Of a DNA stretch of 64,000 bases, positions 61,807 to 64,000 are shown piece after piece. Origin of the DNA: Gammaproteobacteria bacterium. Its GTDB lineage: Bacteria; Pseudomonadota; Gammaproteobacteria; Pseudomonadales; Azotimanducaceae. The notes under the pieces are model-generated. The model was not told the origin of the DNA, searched no databases, and saw nothing but the letters and a program-made list of their open reading frames with translations. The position numbers and the translations under genes are program-made. Every line of letters starts with the position of its first letter. The stretch's first letter is position 1. The DNA lies in assembly GCA_028821405.1 (NCBI GenBank), contig JAPPGK010000038.1, forward strand, positions 41,088 to 105,087. The letters run 5' to 3'.

Positions 61807-63024
61807 TCAGGCGAATCGGCCGGAATCTCCGATCACGCCGGCTTCGCGCAGACCCTCAAGCTCGTTCTCGTCGAGGCCCAACTCGGCCCCGAGCACCTCG
61901 TCGGTGTGCTCCCCAAGCCTTGGCGGCTGCGTGATCTCGACCTCGGAGTCCGAAAGCCTTGGCGCGAACCCCAGGAAAGGTACGGTGCCATGCACCGGCA
62001 GTTCCATCTCGTGCACGAAACCACGCGCCTTCAAGTGCTTGTCGTGGTGCAGTTCGGCCGTGTCCAGGCACGCCGAGCAGGGCACGCCCGCCCCGGCGAT
62101 GGTCTCCATGGCCTCGATCTTGGTGCGCTCCCCCGTCCAGTTGCTGATCTCCTCGTACAGCGCCACGCCGTTGGCCATGCGTCCACGGGTCGTCGCGAAT
62201 CGTTCGTCGATGAGCAGGTCGCCGCGATCCATCGCAGCGCAGAGCGCATCCCAGTGGCCCTGGTTGACGGGCATCAGATAGATGTAGTCGTTGGGGCCGA
62301 ATGGCTTGCAGGCGTAGATGTTCACCGGCGGCAGACCGCCGGCGTTGCCACTACGCCCTGTCGCCCTAGTACCCCAACCGGAACCCAGGAATGCCCGGGT
62401 ACGGACGTAGTACGCCATCGCCTCCTGCATCGACAGCTCGATCTCCTGGCCCCTCCCGGTGCGCAGGCGCTGCACGTAGGCAGCGAGAATCGCCATCGCA
62501 GCCTGCACACCCGTACCCGAATCACCCGTTGTCGGACCGGGCATCATCGGCGGTCCGTCGGCTTCCCCCGTGATCGAGAACGCACCGGCCGCGGCCTGCG
62601 CGATCATGTCCATCGAGCGGTACCCCGCGTACGGCCCGCTAGTGCCAAAGCCCTTGATGCGCGCATAGATCAATCCCGGGTTGACCGCCGACAACGTCTC
62701 GTAACCGATGTCGAGTCGCTCCACGACGCCCGGCCCATAGTTCTCGGCGAAGACATCGAACCTCGGCACCAGCCGCAGGAACAACTCGTGCCCCTTCTCG
62801 GTCCGGAGATCCATCGCCAGGCTCCGCTTGTTCGCGTTCCAGGCACAGAAATAGGCCGAATAGTCCTTGTTGGCAGACCTTCCAACCCCGCGGCCGGGAT
62901 CGCCATACTCCGGCGCCTCGATCTTGACCACATCCGCCCCAAGCCATGCCAGCGCCTGGGTGCACGAGGTCCCCGCCTCGTATTGGGTCATGTCGAGAAT
63001 CCTCACGCCGTCCAATGCGGGCAT
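61807..63024 (-). CDS. CaiB/BaiF family CoA transferase, 405 aa
   Basis: Type III CoA-transferase: LDGVRILDMTQYEAGTSCTQALAWLGADVVKIEAPEYGDPGRG, the catalytic Asp in RSMDMIAQAAAG near 165, and the DIGYETLSAVNPGLIYARIKGFGTSGPYA, GQEIELSMQEAM and NDYIYLMPVNQGHWDALC regions. It moves CoA between acids (formyl, carnitine, bile or alpha-methylacyl substrates). ATG 63024 is the family start; the frame to 63135 is spurious. No acyl-CoA partner is next to it. Confidence 0.9.
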   Translation of the reverse strand: MPALDGVRILDMTQYEAGTSCTQALAWLGADVVKIEAPEYGDPGRGVGRSANKDYSAYFCAWNANKRSLAMDLRTEKGHELFLRLVPRFDVFAENYGPGVVERLDIGYETLSAVNPGLIYARIKGFGTSGPYAGYRSMDMIAQAAAGAFSITGEADGPPMMPGPTTGDSGTGVQAAMAILAAYVQRLRTGRGQEIELSMQEAMAYYVRTRAFLGSGWGTRATGRSGNAGGLPPVNIYACKPFGPNDYIYLMPVNQGHWDALCAAMDRGDLLIDERFATTRGRMANGVALYEEISNWTGERTKIEAMETIAGAGVPCSACLDTAELHHDKHLKARGFVHEMELPVHGTVPFLGFAPRLSDSEVEITQPPRLGEHTDEVLGAELGLDENELEGLREAGVIGDSGRFA

Positions 63025-63297
63025 GGCACCTCCTGATCGTGGCCAGGCACTCGTGCGTCTCGCAACGCGAGCGCGTCTCCTTCCCGGAGACATCCAAGTG
63101 TAAACCGAAGGGCGTCCCGAGGGGCTAGTGAACACGGGCTGCCACCGGAATCAGACCGCCAGCCCACGACGCGAAACGCCCACCACACGGGTTCCGCCAG
63201 CCGCAGGAGACCAATGGCGGTCGACAAGGACATCGGCTGCAGCACCACGCAAACAACATCGTCGCGGAGACAACACCATCCACTGGACCCGAAGCCC

Positions 63298-63338
63298 GCC
63301 ATTTTCGATTGTCAGAAACGTGCCATTTTCGGCTGACA
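63298..63338. repeat. IS21-like terminal sequence with duplicated GCCATTTTCG
   Basis: GCCATTTTCG occurs at 63298-63307 and again at 63322-63331, interleaved with TGTCAG (63310-63315) and CTGACA (63333-63338). On the minus strand this reads GGTGTCAATGTCAGCCGAAAATGGCA and resembles the multiple short repeats that end IS21-family elements. The internal istAB genes are not visible here. Confidence 0.45.
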
Positions 63339-63533
63339 TTGACACCGCGCCCATCCGCCATCCATCTCCCCAGCGCATCGCGTCTACCCCAGCCTGCCCG
63401 CGACCTCGTACCCCTCGACAACAAAGCGGCGGCAGGCAGCGGCAAAAGACACGGTGCCAGACCTCCGCAACGGCGCTCGCGCAATGTCCACCTCACCGTC
63501 CCCTTCGCCGCTCCTCACAGCGACCGTTCGGCC

Positions 63534-63552
63534 GAAACATCGCCCCATTCAA
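63534..63552 (+). repeat. repeat copy a (AACATCGCCCCATTCAA)
   Basis: First of four copies in the right-edge repeat array; 17 bases identical to copies c and d. After it the flanking sequence diverges (TTGCGAGGTCGCGG), so only the core is shared. Confidence 0.7.
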
Positions 63553-63592
63553 TTGCGAGGTCGCGGTGGTTCGCCACGGGCCAGGTGTGCAC

Positions 63593-63610
63593 GGAACATC
63601 GCCATTCTTG
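63593..63610 (+). repeat. repeat copy b (GGAACATCGCCATTCTTG, shortened)
   Basis: A degenerate copy lacking two of the four Cs in the middle of the core. It lies 58 bases after copy a and 41 before copy c. Confidence 0.55.
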
Positions 63611-63633
63611 GATGCGGCTGGTGCCTCCGGTAC

Positions 63634-63684
63634 GGAACATCGCCCCATTCAAGGTCGGGTCGTGTTGGTTTTTCGTACGACCCC
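63634..63684 (+). repeat. repeat copy c, long form
   Basis: Contains the core GGAACATCGCCCCATTCAA followed by GGTCGGGTCGTGTTGGTT and then CGTACGAC. This 45-50-bp block recurs at 63924-63972 in the same orientation, flanking about 240 bp of unique DNA. Confidence 0.75.
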
Positions 63685-63923
63685 GCGTGCGACGGGAAGG
63701 CCGCCGTCTTTCGCGACATCGGGAACCGACCCACGGCGACACGGAAACCGACGCCCGCCGGATCGATGGCACCACCGTCGACGGGGTCATCCACGCTTTG
63801 TCCACGGTGCCGGTCCCCGACGAAACAAGAGGCGCGGTGGACCAAGGGTGGGTAACCCCGCCCGACGACCTCGCCGACGGGATTCCGCGCCCGCGACGCC
63901 GCCTGCCCGGGACCCCCCGATCC

Positions 63924-63972
63924 GAACATCGCCCCATTCAACGGTCGGGTCGTGTTGGTTCGTACGACTCCG
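63924..63972 (+). repeat. repeat copy d, long form
   Basis: Direct repeat of copy c: core GAACATCGCCCCATTCAA, then CGGTCGGGTCGTGTTGGTTCGTACGAC with small differences. Pairs with copy c as a long direct repeat near the right edge. Confidence 0.75.
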
Positions 63973-64000
63973 GGGTCTCGACGGCGCATGGCCGTTTCGA

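Larger units (their letters stand above)
63025..64000. other. 976-bp region without a recognisable gene, repeat-rich
   Basis: No frame here resembles a protein family; candidate ORFs are Arg/Pro-rich shadows. It contains a paired TGTCAG/CTGACA with duplicated GCCATTTTCG at 63298-63338 and four AACATCGCCCCATTC-type repeats between 63534 and 63941. The appearance is of insertion-sequence ends and remnants running off the right edge. Confidence 0.6.

Noticed and set aside
63500..64000. CRISPR array from the repeated AACATCGCCCCATTC units
   Set aside because: Only four copies at irregular spacing, with flanks of unequal similarity and no cas genes.

Overview
The window is GC-rich DNA from the chromosome of a Gram-negative, aerobic, probably gammaproteobacterial organism. 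The evidence is the block lptG-lptF / pepA-holC-valS and a near-canonical translation, cell-envelope and lipid A series: rpsB-tsf-pyrH-frr-uppS-cdsA-rseP-bamA-skp-lpxD-fabZ-lpxA, then lpxB, rnhB, dnaE and tilS. I saw no tRNA, rRNA or CRISPR. The accessory genes (three sulfatases, a DUF3604 tail, haloalkane dehalogenase, phytanoyl-CoA dioxygenase, CaiB/BaiF CoA transferase, PQQ enzymes) fit an uncultured heterotroph living on sulfated or halogenated organic matter, possibly marine; that habitat is inference.

Region 1 (1-16.6 kb) is catabolic and accessory. It holds the end of a DUF3604 gene, a sulfatase, two small lipoproteins and a MOSC protein. Next come a tetR-sulfatase pair facing a third sulfatase, which continues into a haloalkane dehalogenase. 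After these lie a membrane DJ-1/PfpI protein, an unknown exported protein, an Asp-box propeller protein, a cytochrome c-PQQ sugar dehydrogenase and an extended SDR. AT-rich inverted repeats lie between tetR and the facing sulfatase.

Region 2 (16.7-29.4 kb) is mixed. It holds a Pyr_excise/DUF1722 protein coupled to a nitroreductase, a facing Stf0-like sulfotransferase, a protein with two winged-helix-like regions, a myo-inositol oxygenase beside a photolyase, a PhyH dioxygenase coupled to an 11-repeat Sel1 protein, a CsgG/FlgT-like protein, and an avidin-family protein directly downstream of malate synthase G.

Region 3 (29.5-38.5 kb) has an orphan RES-domain gene with a disturbed 5' end, an RDD protein, lptF-lptG, then pepA-holC-valS and a prs-family gene.

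Region 4 (38.5-61.6 kb, mostly minus strand) is tilS-dnaE-rnhB-lpxB and the fabZ-lpxA...rpsB series. Three departures stand out: FabZ and LpxA are one fused polypeptide; a PQQ dehydrogenase and a GH10 xylanase sit between lpxB and fabZ-lpxA; and an XRE/nucleotidyltransferase pair, the second gene split by a 270-bp MITE-like element, sits between lpxB and rnhB. dxr and accA are missing from positions where related genomes often keep them. A REP-like hairpin family recurs at gene ends.

Region 5 (61.8-64 kb) is a CoA transferase and then about 1 kb of non-coding, repeat-bearing DNA that looks like transposon-end debris.
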